Positions 8,934-17,440 of a stretch of 64,000 nucleotides of DNA are shown here, one piece after another. Made by a program: the position numbers and the translations under genes. Source of the DNA: Alphaproteobacteria bacterium. Its GTDB lineage: Bacteria; Myxococcota_A; UBA796; GCA-2862545. Within the stretch, counting starts at the first letter, position 1; every line of letters begins with the position of its first letter. The stretch covers positions 205,829 through 269,828 of the forward strand of contig JACKEQ010000006.1 in the NCBI GenBank assembly GCA_020632885.1. Reading direction: 5' to 3'. Below the pieces are notes generated by a model. It saw only the letters and a list, made by a program, of their open reading frames with translations. It searched no databases and was not told where the DNA came from.

Positions 8934-9704
8934 GTGCTCCGCCTCCTGCCCTTCGTCTACGTCGCGACCCTGGTGTTCGAGGTCGTGGTGCTCGCCACGA
9001 TCTACGCGCTGGCGCCGCCGCGACCGAGCGATCCGCTGTCCGTGTGGCTCGGCACCCTCGGTCTCGCGAGCATGGTCGTGCTGCTCGTGTACGCCGTGGC
9101 GCGCCGGAGCAAGGCGGTGCGCCACATCGCCGAGCTCCGGCACTGGCTGCACTTCCACATCTTCCTGGCGTTCCAGGGCTTCGTGTTCGTCGTGTTCCAC
9201 AGCCTGCCCATGTTCACGGGCGCACGGTTCATGTGGCTCAACCCCGGCGTGCTCAACTTCCTCGCCGTCTGCGTGGTGATGGCGAGCGGCATCTTCGGGC
9301 GCTGGCTGTTCCAGCAGGTCCCGCGCACCCTCGGCGGCCAGCACATGGCGGCGAAGGAGGTGGAGGCCGAGCTGTCCACGCTGCAGGCCGATCTGCCGCC
9401 GTCGGTCACGGTGCTCTGGCAGGGCGTCCCGGCCACCCAGAGCGTGTTCGGCATCCTGCGCGCGGCCCAGCAGCGGCGTGCGGCCATCCGCACCCTGCAC
9501 GGTCTCGATCTGCCGGACCGGGTGAAGGAGCTCGCGCACCGGCGCCTCGTGCTCGAGCGCCACAAGGCCGCGCTCTCCGTGACCCAGCGGCTGTTCCGGC
9601 TCTGGATCTTCTTCCACCGGCCCATCGCCGCCATCCTCTACATCCTGTCCCTCGTGCACCTCCTGCTCGCGCTGATGTTCACCCCCAGCCTCAGGTTCTT
9701 CTGA
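8934..9704 (+). CDS. Integral membrane b-type-cytochrome-like protein
   Basis: 256 aa with about five to six membrane segments and a ~90-residue charged insert (~residues 140-225). Histidines placed for heme b binding lie in or at the ends of the helices: RHWLHFHIF, VFHSLPMF, FFHRPIAA and LVHLLLAL. This resembles the cytochrome b561/ferric-reductase-like fold by layout, not by a recognised family signature. The GTG start is 7 bp from the divergent oxidoreductase start, and the 16-heme cytochrome begins 1 bp after its stop. It is likely the membrane electron-entry or quinol step feeding that cytochrome. Confidence 0.82.
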   Translation: MLRLLPFVYVATLVFEVVVLATIYALAPPRPSDPLSVWLGTLGLASMVVLLVYAVARRSKAVRHIAELRHWLHFHIFLAFQGFVFVVFHSLPMFTGARFMWLNPGVLNFLAVCVVMASGIFGRWLFQQVPRTLGGQHMAAKEVEAELSTLQADLPPSVTVLWQGVPATQSVFGILRAAQQRRAAIRTLHGLDLPDRVKELAHRRLVLERHKAALSVTQRLFRLWIFFHRPIAAILYILSLVHLLLALMFTPSLRFF

Positions 9705-9705
9705 C

Positions 9706-10884
9706 GTGCGGTTCGGCCTCGTCGTCCTGCTCTTCTGCGGCACCGCCCTCGCCGGCGACTGGCGCACCATGCTCTCGCCCGGCCCGATGGCGCCCGCCCA
9801 CGAGTCGCTCGGCGGGAACTGCGACGCCTGTCACCTCTCGTTCGCCGGCGTGCCCGACGCGAAGTGCCTGGACTGCCACGAGGGCCTCGCGGCACGGATC
9901 CAGTCCGGCAAGAGCTTCCACGCCACCGTGAAGGGTCAGGAGTGCATCGCCTGCCACGCGGACCACGGCGGCACCGATGCGTCCCTCACGCGCGACCCTG
10001 CCCGGAAGGCCTTCGACCACGCGTCCACGGGCTTCGCGCTCCTGGGCGCCCACGCCGAGAAGTCCTGCGAGGACTGCCACACGAAGCCCGTGCACGAGCT
10101 GGGCGGCGGGTGCGCCGGGTGCCACACCGACATCCACTCCTCTGCGCTGGGCCCGGCCTGCTCCACCTGCCACCAGCCCATCGCGTGGACCGCCGGCCTG
10201 AAGGCCCTCACGGACCATCGGCTCGCGATGGAGGGCAAGCACAGCCAGCAGCAGTGCGACGACTGCCACACCCAGGGCGCCAACCTCGAGTCCTTCGCGC
10301 CGTGCGCCAACTGCCACCCGGACGCCCACGACGGCGTGCGCACCGACTGCGGGCAGTGCCACGACGTCACCGGGTTCAAGCCCGCGCGCTTCGACCACGG
10401 GCCGTGCACCTGCGCCTTCCCCGGCAAGCACCAGACCGTCGAGTGCCTGGCGTGCCACGAGGGGTTCGACTTCACCGACACGCCCATCCTGTGCTCGGGC
10501 TGCCACACGCAGGACCGCGAGCACGACGATCTCGGCGAGTGCAGCAGGTGCCACACGGCCACGTCGTGGAAGGAGAACACCTTCGACCACGACCGGCAGA
10601 CCACCTTCCGCATCGAGGGCGCCCACCAGGCCGTGTCGTGTGTGCAGTGCCACCCCGGCGGAGCGTTCAAGGCCGCGCCGAAGGCGTGTGAGGCCTGCCA
10701 CCAGGAGCAGGGCGACACGGCCCACGGGAGCTTCGGGCCCTGCGCGACGTGCCACGTCGTCGCGGCGTTCGCACCCTCCACCTTCGACCACGCCACCACG
10801 GGCTTCGTGCTCTCGGGACGCCATGCCGGGCTTCGCTGCCCGGACTGCCACGAGGCGAAGGTCGAGGGCTACCCCGGGAAGTAG
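9706..10884 (+). CDS. Exported multiheme c-type cytochrome, 16 CxxCH motifs
   Basis: 392 aa with a signal peptide (RFGLVVLLFCGTALAG). I count 16 CxxCH motifs, the first CDACH and the last CPDCH. Repeats of the form FDHxxTGFxLxGxHxxxxCxxCH are shared with the 14-heme protein at 5620-6663, so the two are probably paralogues built from the same heme-pair unit. The GTG start lies 1 bp after the upstream b-type protein stop. Its expected place is the periplasm, receiving electrons from that membrane protein. A two-Cys motif CTCAFPGKH near the middle lacks the CxxCH pattern and is not counted. Confidence 0.93.
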   Translation: MRFGLVVLLFCGTALAGDWRTMLSPGPMAPAHESLGGNCDACHLSFAGVPDAKCLDCHEGLAARIQSGKSFHATVKGQECIACHADHGGTDASLTRDPARKAFDHASTGFALLGAHAEKSCEDCHTKPVHELGGGCAGCHTDIHSSALGPACSTCHQPIAWTAGLKALTDHRLAMEGKHSQQQCDDCHTQGANLESFAPCANCHPDAHDGVRTDCGQCHDVTGFKPARFDHGPCTCAFPGKHQTVECLACHEGFDFTDTPILCSGCHTQDREHDDLGECSRCHTATSWKENTFDHDRQTTFRIEGAHQAVSCVQCHPGGAFKAAPKACEACHQEQGDTAHGSFGPCATCHVVAAFAPSTFDHATTGFVLSGRHAGLRCPDCHEAKVEGYPGK

Positions 10885-10886
10885 GC

Positions 10887-11969
10887 GTGGAGCCGTTCAA
10901 GGAGCGCATCGACGCCGCCGCGATCGACGCCATCGCAGCCTTCGTCGGGGGACGCTGGGACCGCGCGGGCTTCGCCCGGGACGCGCTGGACGGCCTGCAC
11001 GACCTCGAGCTCAAGGCGCGGGTGGACCACGTGGCCGACGCGCTGCGCGCCCACCTGCCCGACACCTGGCCCGCGGCCCTCGGCCACGTGCTGGCCGACC
11101 TGCCCGAGGCGCCCGACCACGCGGACGCGCTGACGGATCAGATGGGCCTCTGGCCCGTCCTGGCGTGCGTGGAGCGGCACGGGCTCGCGCACCCCGAGCC
11201 GTCCCTGGAGGCCCTGGAGCGCCTCACGCCCTTCTGGTCCGCGGAGTTCGCGGTGCGGCCCTACTTCCGCGACGACCCCGTGGCCATGGTGCGCTGGGTG
11301 GACCGCTGGTCGACCCACCCGAACGTGCACGTCCGCCGCCTGGCGAGCGAAGGCAGCCGCTCGCGCCTGCCCTGGGGTCTCCGGCTGCAGTGCAGGATCG
11401 ACGAGCCCACCGCCCTCCTACCGGCCCTCGAGCGCCTCCGCGACGACCCCTCACCGTACGTGCGTCGCTCGGTGGCCAACCACCTCAACGACATCGCGAA
11501 GGACCACCCGGACGTCGTGCTCGACATCGCCCGCGCGTGGCTCCCGGGGCCCACGGAGCGCCAGAAGCTCGTCCGGCACGCCCTGCGCACCCTCGTGAAG
11601 GCCGGCGATCCGCGGGCCCTGGAGCTCCTCGGCGTCGGGCCCTTCGCGGGTGACGTGCGGCTGGAGCGCGCCCCGTCCACGGTGGCTGTCGGGGGCACGC
11701 TGGCCCTCACGCTCACCCTGACCGCACGGCGGGCCCAGCGGGTGCGGGTGGACTACGCCATCCACCACCTGCGCGCGAACGGGTCGCGCACGCCGAAGGT
11801 CTTCCACTGGACCGAGCGCGACCTGGCGGCCGGCGAGACCCTCGTGCTCACCAAGGCCCACCCGCTCCGCGAGGTGTCCACCCGGCGCCTCTACCCGGGC
11901 GAGCAGGCCGTGGACGCGCGGGTCAACGGGCAGGCGACCGATCCCCTGCCCTTCGTGCTGCACGCCTGA
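10887..11969 (+). CDS. HEAT-repeat DNA alkylation repair (AlkD-like) protein
   Basis: ~360 aa from GTG 10887, 2 bp after the cytochrome stop. Helical HEAT-like repeats carry family landmarks: FxxRPYF, MVRWVDRWSTHPNVHVRRLASEGSR and YVRRSVANHLNDIAKDHPD. These match the AlkC/AlkD-type DNA alkylation repair family, which excises alkylated bases. The C-terminal ~100 residues add a domain with beta-rich character (LTLTARRAQRVRVDYAIHH) common in the AlkC-like branch. It is co-oriented with the cytochrome genes and may be read through from them, but a functional link is not evident. Confidence 0.9.
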   Translation: MEPFKERIDAAAIDAIAAFVGGRWDRAGFARDALDGLHDLELKARVDHVADALRAHLPDTWPAALGHVLADLPEAPDHADALTDQMGLWPVLACVERHGLAHPEPSLEALERLTPFWSAEFAVRPYFRDDPVAMVRWVDRWSTHPNVHVRRLASEGSRSRLPWGLRLQCRIDEPTALLPALERLRDDPSPYVRRSVANHLNDIAKDHPDVVLDIARAWLPGPTERQKLVRHALRTLVKAGDPRALELLGVGPFAGDVRLERAPSTVAVGGTLALTLTLTARRAQRVRVDYAIHHLRANGSRTPKVFHWTERDLAAGETLVLTKAHPLREVSTRRLYPGEQAVDARVNGQATDPLPFVLHA

Positions 11970-11973
11970 CCGG

Positions 11974-12150
11974 TCAGACCTGGCCGCCGATGCCGAGGGC
12001 GTCCGCGTCGTCGGGGTCGATGGCACCCCCCGCGCAGAGCCCGAAGTGCACGAACGTGGCGAAGCGCGTGGCGCCGAGGAGGCCGTCCGCCACGAGGCCG
12101 ACCCACGGCAGGACGAGGACCGTGGCCCCCATGAGCAGGCAGCCGCGCAT
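11974..12150 (-). CDS. Small membrane protein, 58 aa
   Basis: Encodes 58 aa with one hydrophobic helix (LLMGATVLVLPWVGLVADGLLG) and an acidic tail (DPDDADALGI). Its ATG shares one base with the stop of the upstream gene (TGATG at 12148-12152), so it is translationally coupled. The function is unknown; two Cys and the membrane helix are the only notable features. It is convergent with the AlkD-like gene, from whose stop it is separated by 4 bp. Confidence 0.6.
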   Translation of the reverse strand: MRGCLLMGATVLVLPWVGLVADGLLGATRFATFVHFGLCAGGAIDPDDADALGIGGQV

Positions 12151-12812
12151 CAGGGAGCGATCGGGCGGCCGTCGAGGTCGTAGTACATCGGCTCGATCAC
12201 CTTCCGGGGGTGCGTGAGCGAGATCTGGATCCGCGCCTCGGTGGACCCCCGCCCGTCCGGCCAGGGCAGGATGTTCACCCGATCCACCACGGTGCCCGTG
12301 GGATGCGCGTCGATCGCCGCGTCGACCAGGGCCGGCAGGCGCCGGAGGCGGTCCGGGGTGAGCTCGAAGAGCTGGGCCTCGAGGGCCTCCTCCTCCTCGG
12401 CGTCCATCGCGACGGGCTGGGCGATCACCTGGCCCCACGAGAACACCACGGAGTCGACGCCGTGGCCCTCGACCTCCACCTGGGCGACCACGGTCTTGTC
12501 CGTGCCCACCGAGAGGAACTTGAAGCGCCCGGCGTACGCGACGCGCCCGGCGATGCGCTCGGGCAGCGACGCCATGGCGTCGGGGTCCTCGAGCCAGTCG
12601 GGGTCGTTGTTGCTGAACGACCACGCCGGGGCCTGAGGTGCCGGCTGCTGCGTGGTGTGCACGACCGTGTGCACGCTGCCGCTGCCGGACCGCGAGGCCC
12701 CGTAGCCCGTGGCGAAGCCCACGATGCCCGACGGCACGCTCACGACCAGGGCGAGCACGAGGGCGGCCATGCCGATGGCGGCGGAGGTCTGCTTCTGGGT
12801 GGACGCGTCCAT
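12150..12812 (-). CDS. Membrane-anchored hypothetical protein
   Basis: 220 aa. One N-terminal transmembrane helix (AAIGMAALVLALVVSVPSGIVGFATG) is followed by a Gly/Ser and Gln/Pro linker. A soluble external domain of ~150 residues carries acidic stretches (MDAEEEEALEAQLFEL) and ends with a beta-rich part. No family is recognised. It is first of a coupled pair with the 58-aa gene and lies 11 bp below another membrane gene, so the three probably form one operon. Confidence 0.75.
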   Translation of the reverse strand: MDASTQKQTSAAIGMAALVLALVVSVPSGIVGFATGYGASRSGSGSVHTVVHTTQQPAPQAPAWSFSNNDPDWLEDPDAMASLPERIAGRVAYAGRFKFLSVGTDKTVVAQVEVEGHGVDSVVFSWGQVIAQPVAMDAEEEEALEAQLFELTPDRLRRLPALVDAAIDAHPTGTVVDRVNILPWPDGRGSTEARIQISLTHPRKVIEPMYYDLDGRPIAP

Positions 12813-12823
12813 CGCCGGAGATC

Positions 12824-13144
12824 CTAACCTTCGGCGACGGGATCTGCGGGCGGACCCCACACGAGCCGCACGCCGACCCAGGCGACCACCGCGTGGAGCG
12901 GCAGGAGGAAGGTGGCGCCGAGCAGCGCGGGCACCGGCAGGAACGGGATGACGACCGCCGCCGTGGAGTCGGTGTCGTTCAGCGTCAGGTCCATCATCCA
13001 GGCCCACGCGACCAGGGCGGTGGCCCCCCAGAGCAGGGCAGCGATGCGCGCCGTGGGCCCGCCGAGCTCGAACGCCGCGAGGTTCCCCACGAGCACGAAG
13101 AACGCGACGATCAGTCCGGGTAGCGCCAGGCCGAGCAGGACCAT
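12824..13144 (-). CDS. Four-helix membrane protein, unknown function
   Basis: 106 aa of mostly hydrophobic sequence with about four transmembrane helices (PGLIVAFFVLVGNLAAF, IAALLWGATALVAWAWMM, and two more). The start ATG at 13144 was chosen because it precedes the first helix directly. No family is recognised. It lies between the PEP-CTERM gene upstream (74 bp gap) and the anchored protein at 12150-12812, all on the same strand. Confidence 0.65.
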   Translation of the reverse strand: MVLLGLALPGLIVAFFVLVGNLAAFELGGPTARIAALLWGATALVAWAWMMDLTLNDTDSTAAVVIPFLPVPALLGATFLLPLHAVVAWVGVRLVWGPPADPVAEG

Positions 13145-13218
13145 GGGACCTCCATGACCAGGATCGTAGCCACCCCCGCCGCGACCCGGGGCCGCGGGAC
13201 CGCCGTTCCACGCGCGTT

Positions 13219-15987
13219 TCACGGGGTGTCCACACGCCGGCGGGCACCCAGGGCGAGCCCGCCACCCAGGGCCAGCAGGAGCCAGGTCGTGGGCTCCGGC
13301 ACCGCCGAGACCTCCGCGAACGACTCGCCGTCCACGGCCTCCCGCTCGAACCGGTCGTCCCGCTGGCTCGCCTCCTCGAGCCGCTTCTTCTGCCAGTCGT
13401 TCACGAGCACGATCATCGAGGACCACGCGGTGACGACGTGCTGCTCGACCGCGATGCGGTGCAGGGTGTCGAGCTCGCCGAGGCGACCCGCGCCGTGGCC
13501 CGCGATCTCACGGATGGCGGCGCGCGCCGCGATGGCGTCGAAGGGCGAGGGTGCCGTGCGCACCGGGGTCGCCACGACCTCCCCCTCCCCGGCGGGCTCC
13601 GCCGCGGGCTCCTGGACCACCGTGAACCGCCAGCCGTCCACCACCGACGGGTCCGCCATGCGCGCCAGCAGCTCGTCCGGCGAGCCCACCACGCCGCCAC
13701 CGGAGCGCTGGATGCGGTCGAGGGTCCAGTCCGGGTAGGCGGCCGGGTAGCCCCCGAAGTGCACGAGCCAGAGCTCGGGCAGCTCGACGTCCGGGAGGCT
13801 CTGCTCCACCGTCGGGGACGGGCTGCGACGATCGCGGGCCCGCTGGTCGTCCGCGATCTGGCTCATCAGGGCGTAGGAGCCGGGGTCCGTGAGCACCACG
13901 AGGGCGTCCGGCTCCCGGTGGAGCGCGCTCCACTCGGCCAGGTGCTCCGCGGGCGAGCGGTGGCCCCACCACACGGGGTCCGACCAGGACGTGTCGCAGA
14001 TCTGGAGCCGCTGCTCCTTCACGCAGAGCACGGTGACGTCGAGGCGCTCGCCGAGGTGCTGGAGCGCCTCGGTGACCTCGGCCGCGTGGGCGGCCATGGA
14101 CGCGCTGCCGTCCACCACGACGTCCACCGTCCGTCGCCCCGTCGACCCCGGCGTGGCGGGCTCGGCCACCACGCGCTGCCCCGCCACGACGACCTCGTGG
14201 CGCTGGGCCGGTCCGGCGCCGTCCACGGCCTCGGGGAGCCAGGAGGCCGCCTGGACGGGCTGCCCGTCGAGGGTGCGCACGGTGCGCTCGTCCCAGTAGG
14301 CGTTCCGGGCCTCCGTCAGGCGCGGCAGTGGGAAGCGACCGTCGACCGCGGGCACGGTGGCCTCGACCCAGACGTGGAGCGGGGGCCCCTCGTCACCGAC
14401 GTTCCACACGTCGTCCCGGGAGGACTCGCGCGGCTCCACCGGGAACGCGCGCAGCCGGTACTGGCGAGGCCCGACCTGCTCGAGCAGCGCGGGGTCCACG
14501 CGGCGCTGCACCTCGCTCTCGTAGACCTCCTGGGCCGCGCCACGCGGCGCGACGATGTAGGCGAACGCGTCCGCGCGGCCGTCGGTCTGGCCGAGCCAGA
14601 GGCCCGTCACCGCGGCCGACTCCGGCAGGTCGAAGGAGAGCCGGATCTCCTGGCGCTCGAAGGTCTGGTTGCGCCAGACGTCGTGCACCGTGAGCTTCGC
14701 GACGTCGCCGTGCCGCTCGACCGCCACGTCCTGGCGCTCGAGGCGCGCCCGCTGCTGCCCCACGTCGAGCAGGCCCGCGGCGGCGTCCCGCCAGCTCCAC
14801 GTGTAGGTCGCGCTGCGCACGAGGGCCTCACGCTCCCCCTCGAGCATCGGGGCGTCGAACACCTCCGCGTACAGGTCCGTCGCCAGCCGCACGTCACCCG
14901 AGACGTGCCCGCCGCGCGTCCAGAGGTGGTCGTCCGTCACGGCCTGGTAGGTGATGGGCGCGATCAGCACGTTCCAGACGGCCCGCGGCACCGTGGCGCC
15001 GGCCTCCCCCACGAAGTCGTCCCAGAGCTCGACGACGAAGGACCCGTCGCCCTCCAGGTACCGGTCGCCCCCGAGACGCCCGGCCAGCAGGCCCTCGCGG
15101 AGGGTCTCGCGGTCCTCCATCAGCGCCCGGCGATCCGCGTCCGTGCGGGCGGCCTGGATGCGCGCGAACACCTCCGCCTGGGGCTGACGGGCGAGCACCC
15201 CGAAGGTCGTGACCACGGCGAGCATGCACAGCGCCGCGAAGGCCGTGGCCCCGAGCCCCCAGCGCTCCCGGGACGCGCGGTGCACGAGCTGGAGGTTGCG
15301 CGCCGTGACGCCCAGCGCGGCGAACGGCATCACCATGAACATCGCGACGGTGGCGAATCCGAAGAGGAAGAACGGCACGGACGCCGCCATGAAGCGAACG
15401 CTGCCGGGGTCTTCCGCGAGCGTCTCCAGGATGTTCATCGGAGCGATCGCCAGGAGCCAGAGCGTGTGGCCGGCCATGGGCAGCGCGAGGATCGCCGTCG
15501 CCGCGGCCCACCACAGGCCGAGCACGGCGTAGCCCGCGGCACTCCCGAGCCGTGCGGCCTGAAGCACGCCCGACCCCTCGGAGGGCCCGTGGAGCAGGGT
15601 GCGGAGCAGCCCGAGGGCGCCGAGGCCCGCGACGGCGAGGGCGAAGGTGTTGGCCGCCACGAGCTCGTGGATGGCGAAGAGCCGCACGAGCAGCAGGAGC
15701 ATCACGGGCACCTGGATGCCGTAGAACATGGAGAGCAGCCGGCCCGGGTCGCTGCGGAGCCGTGTGAGCACCGCCAGGAGCGAGCCGAGCGTGGGGATGC
15801 CGATGACGGCGAACGCGAACACCGCGAAGCCCCAGGGGACCATGCCCTTCCAGGTGGCCACCAGGAGCTCCACGAGGATCACCGGCCCGAAGCCGAGCCC
15901 CACGACCGAGAGCAGGAGCAGGTTCCAGCCCCAGAACAGCGTGTAGGCGGCGGCCTTCGCGAGCAGGACGAGGAGGTCGCGGTTCAT
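13219..15987 (-). CDS. VIT/VWA membrane protein with PEP-CTERM-like sorting tail, dedicated exosortase substrate
   Basis: 922 aa. About eight transmembrane helices (residues ~5-270) precede a large external part. This holds a VIT-like domain (~490-610; VYESEVQRRVDPALL, YRLRAFPVEP) and a VWA-like domain opening with DVVVDGSASM, a usable DxSxS metal site. The C-terminus reads VPEPTTWLLLALGGG.. then ARRR: a PEP motif, a hydrophobic helix and a basic end, the exosortase sorting signal. Its ATG overlaps the stop of the exosortase gene (ATGA at 15984-15987). The layout resembles the MSEP-CTERM/exosortase K or XrtN-VIT type pairs as I recall them, in which one exosortase serves one adjacent substrate; the exact subtype was not established. 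Confidence 0.9.
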   Translation of the reverse strand: MNRDLLVLLAKAAAYTLFWGWNLLLLSVVGLGFGPVILVELLVATWKGMVPWGFAVFAFAVIGIPTLGSLLAVLTRLRSDPGRLLSMFYGIQVPVMLLLLVRLFAIHELVAANTFALAVAGLGALGLLRTLLHGPSEGSGVLQAARLGSAAGYAVLGLWWAAATAILALPMAGHTLWLLAIAPMNILETLAEDPGSVRFMAASVPFFLFGFATVAMFMVMPFAALGVTARNLQLVHRASRERWGLGATAFAALCMLAVVTTFGVLARQPQAEVFARIQAARTDADRRALMEDRETLREGLLAGRLGGDRYLEGDGSFVVELWDDFVGEAGATVPRAVWNVLIAPITYQAVTDDHLWTRGGHVSGDVRLATDLYAEVFDAPMLEGEREALVRSATYTWSWRDAAAGLLDVGQQRARLERQDVAVERHGDVAKLTVHDVWRNQTFERQEIRLSFDLPESAAVTGLWLGQTDGRADAFAYIVAPRGAAQEVYESEVQRRVDPALLEQVGPRQYRLRAFPVEPRESSRDDVWNVGDEGPPLHVWVEATVPAVDGRFPLPRLTEARNAYWDERTVRTLDGQPVQAASWLPEAVDGAGPAQRHEVVVAGQRVVAEPATPGSTGRRTVDVVVDGSASMAAHAAEVTEALQHLGERLDVTVLCVKEQRLQICDTSWSDPVWWGHRSPAEHLAEWSALHREPDALVVLTDPGSYALMSQIADDQRARDRRSPSPTVEQSLPDVELPELWLVHFGGYPAAYPDWTLDRIQRSGGGVVGSPDELLARMADPSVVDGWRFTVVQEPAAEPAGEGEVVATPVRTAPSPFDAIAARAAIREIAGHGAGRLGELDTLHRIAVEQHVVTAWSSMIVLVNDWQKKRLEEASQRDDRFEREAVDGESFAEVSAVPEPTTWLLLALGGGLALGARRRVDTP

Positions 15988-17366
15988 GGGGACTCCAGCT
16001 TGGCGACGGGGTCGGCGCGCAGGGACGCGACGACCGCGAGGAGGTCGGGATCGGCGGGTGACGGGGCACCCGGGACGAGGAGGCTCGTGAGCACCCAGGG
16101 GGTGTCGGAGACGAGCCCGCGCGCGATGCGCTCGGTGTGGTCGGCGGTGACGTGGTCGGGGCTCTCGAACCACCAGAGCGCGGTGGCCACCTCGCCCGCG
16201 CGCTCCATCCGGGCCCAGCGGACCGGGGTGTCGCCCACGAGGGCCGGGTGGTCGGCCACCAGCTCCCAGCCGCCGGACGCGTGGCAGAGCTCCGGGACGT
16301 GCTGGGTCACCCAGTCGTGGCTGCTCACCCGGGCGACCGTGCCCGTGAGCCCCCCCACCGCGAAGGACGCCTTGCGCAGCGCGCCTCCACGGCCCTCCAC
16401 GAACTCCCGCTCCTGCGCGGACGGCTCGAGCTCCGCGAAGCCCGCGGGCAGCGTGGGCACCGGGCCCGCGCGCACCTGGCGCTCCAGGCGCGGCACCCCG
16501 ACGGCCAGCGCGAGGGCGACCGCCGCGAGGGCGACGGGACCGAAGGATCCGGGCCTCCGGGTCGTGACGGCGGCAGGCTCGGCGGACGACGCGAGCCACC
16601 CGAGGGCCGGAGCGAGAGCGAGCACGAACCCCACGACGCCGAGCGGGGTATGGAGCACCTCCGCCAGCACCGGGAGCCCGAGGCGATGATGCGCGCCCAC
16701 CAGCACCGCGATCCGCACGCCGTTCGCGAGCACGAGCAGCACGAAGGTACCGAGCAGCGCCCCGAGCCAGCGCAGGTCCGGCGTGCGCCGCCAGGCCAGG
16801 GTGGCCGCGGCGAGCACCACGGTGGCCGACCAGAGGCTCTGGACCCCCGAGCAGGGCAGGTCCACGTGGGCGTACCCGCCCTCCACCTCGAGCACGGTGG
16901 CCGACGACAGCGAGCCGAACAGCCCCGACACCGCCGCGGCGGTCGCGGCGCGCAGCGGCAGGCCGAGGATCACGTCGAGGTGCTGGGAGAGCGGGAGCAC
17001 GCCGGCCGCGAGCAGGGCCACCGCACGTCCGCGGCGCCAGGTCTCCGGCGCCACGAACAGGCCGAGCAGGCCGTACGCCGACACCACCATCAGCGCGCCG
17101 AGCAGGCTGCGGGGTCCCGGGAGGGGTCGCGCGAGCACGGGCAGCCCGACGGCCAGGAGCCACGCGGTCCAGGGTCCGCCCGCCGGGCGCGTCAGGGCAT
17201 CGCGCACGTCCCCGAGGCGCACCGAGCGCGCCAGCAGGCCCACGAGCACGGCCGCCACGGCCAGGTGCAGGGGTCCCTCCGTGGCAAGCAGCCCACGGCC
17301 GAGCCAGCGGGCGGGCTCCGCGTGCAGGGCGGCCCAGGCGAGCAGCAGGAGGGCGTTGGCGACCAT
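15984..17366 (-). CDS. Exosortase with fused EpsI-like C-terminal domain
   Basis: 460 aa. The N-terminal two thirds are polytopic (about eight helices) and carry the exosortase triad: Cys in DLPCSGVQSLWS (~C172), Arg in NGVRIAVL (~R218) and His in LHTPLGVVGF (~H239). The C-terminal ~170 residues are soluble and contain SSHDWVTQHVPELCHASGGW, resembling the W..PE.C...GW signature of EpsI/DUF3485 partners. The enzyme is expected to cut the PEP-CTERM-like tail of the coupled downstream protein and transfer it to an unknown acceptor at the cell envelope. ATG at 17366 starts just before the first helix. Confidence 0.9.
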   Translation of the reverse strand: MVANALLLLAWAALHAEPARWLGRGLLATEGPLHLAVAAVLVGLLARSVRLGDVRDALTRPAGGPWTAWLLAVGLPVLARPLPGPRSLLGALMVVSAYGLLGLFVAPETWRRGRAVALLAAGVLPLSQHLDVILGLPLRAATAAAVSGLFGSLSSATVLEVEGGYAHVDLPCSGVQSLWSATVVLAAATLAWRRTPDLRWLGALLGTFVLLVLANGVRIAVLVGAHHRLGLPVLAEVLHTPLGVVGFVLALAPALGWLASSAEPAAVTTRRPGSFGPVALAAVALALAVGVPRLERQVRAGPVPTLPAGFAELEPSAQEREFVEGRGGALRKASFAVGGLTGTVARVSSHDWVTQHVPELCHASGGWELVADHPALVGDTPVRWARMERAGEVATALWWFESPDHVTADHTERIARGLVSDTPWVLTSLLVPGAPSPADPDLLAVVASLRADPVAKLESP

Positions 17367-17440
17367 GCTCGGAATCTAGGGCATCCCGCCGCGCGATGTG
17401 GGGGGGCCTTCCCGACCTTCTGTGCAGAGAGCGTGCAGCC

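Noticed and set aside
8928..9770. N-terminal extension of the Fe-S/FAD oxidoreductase frame
   Set aside because: The extension is antisense to the b-type membrane protein and has shadow-type composition. The real protein begins at the membrane helix near 8927 or 8903.
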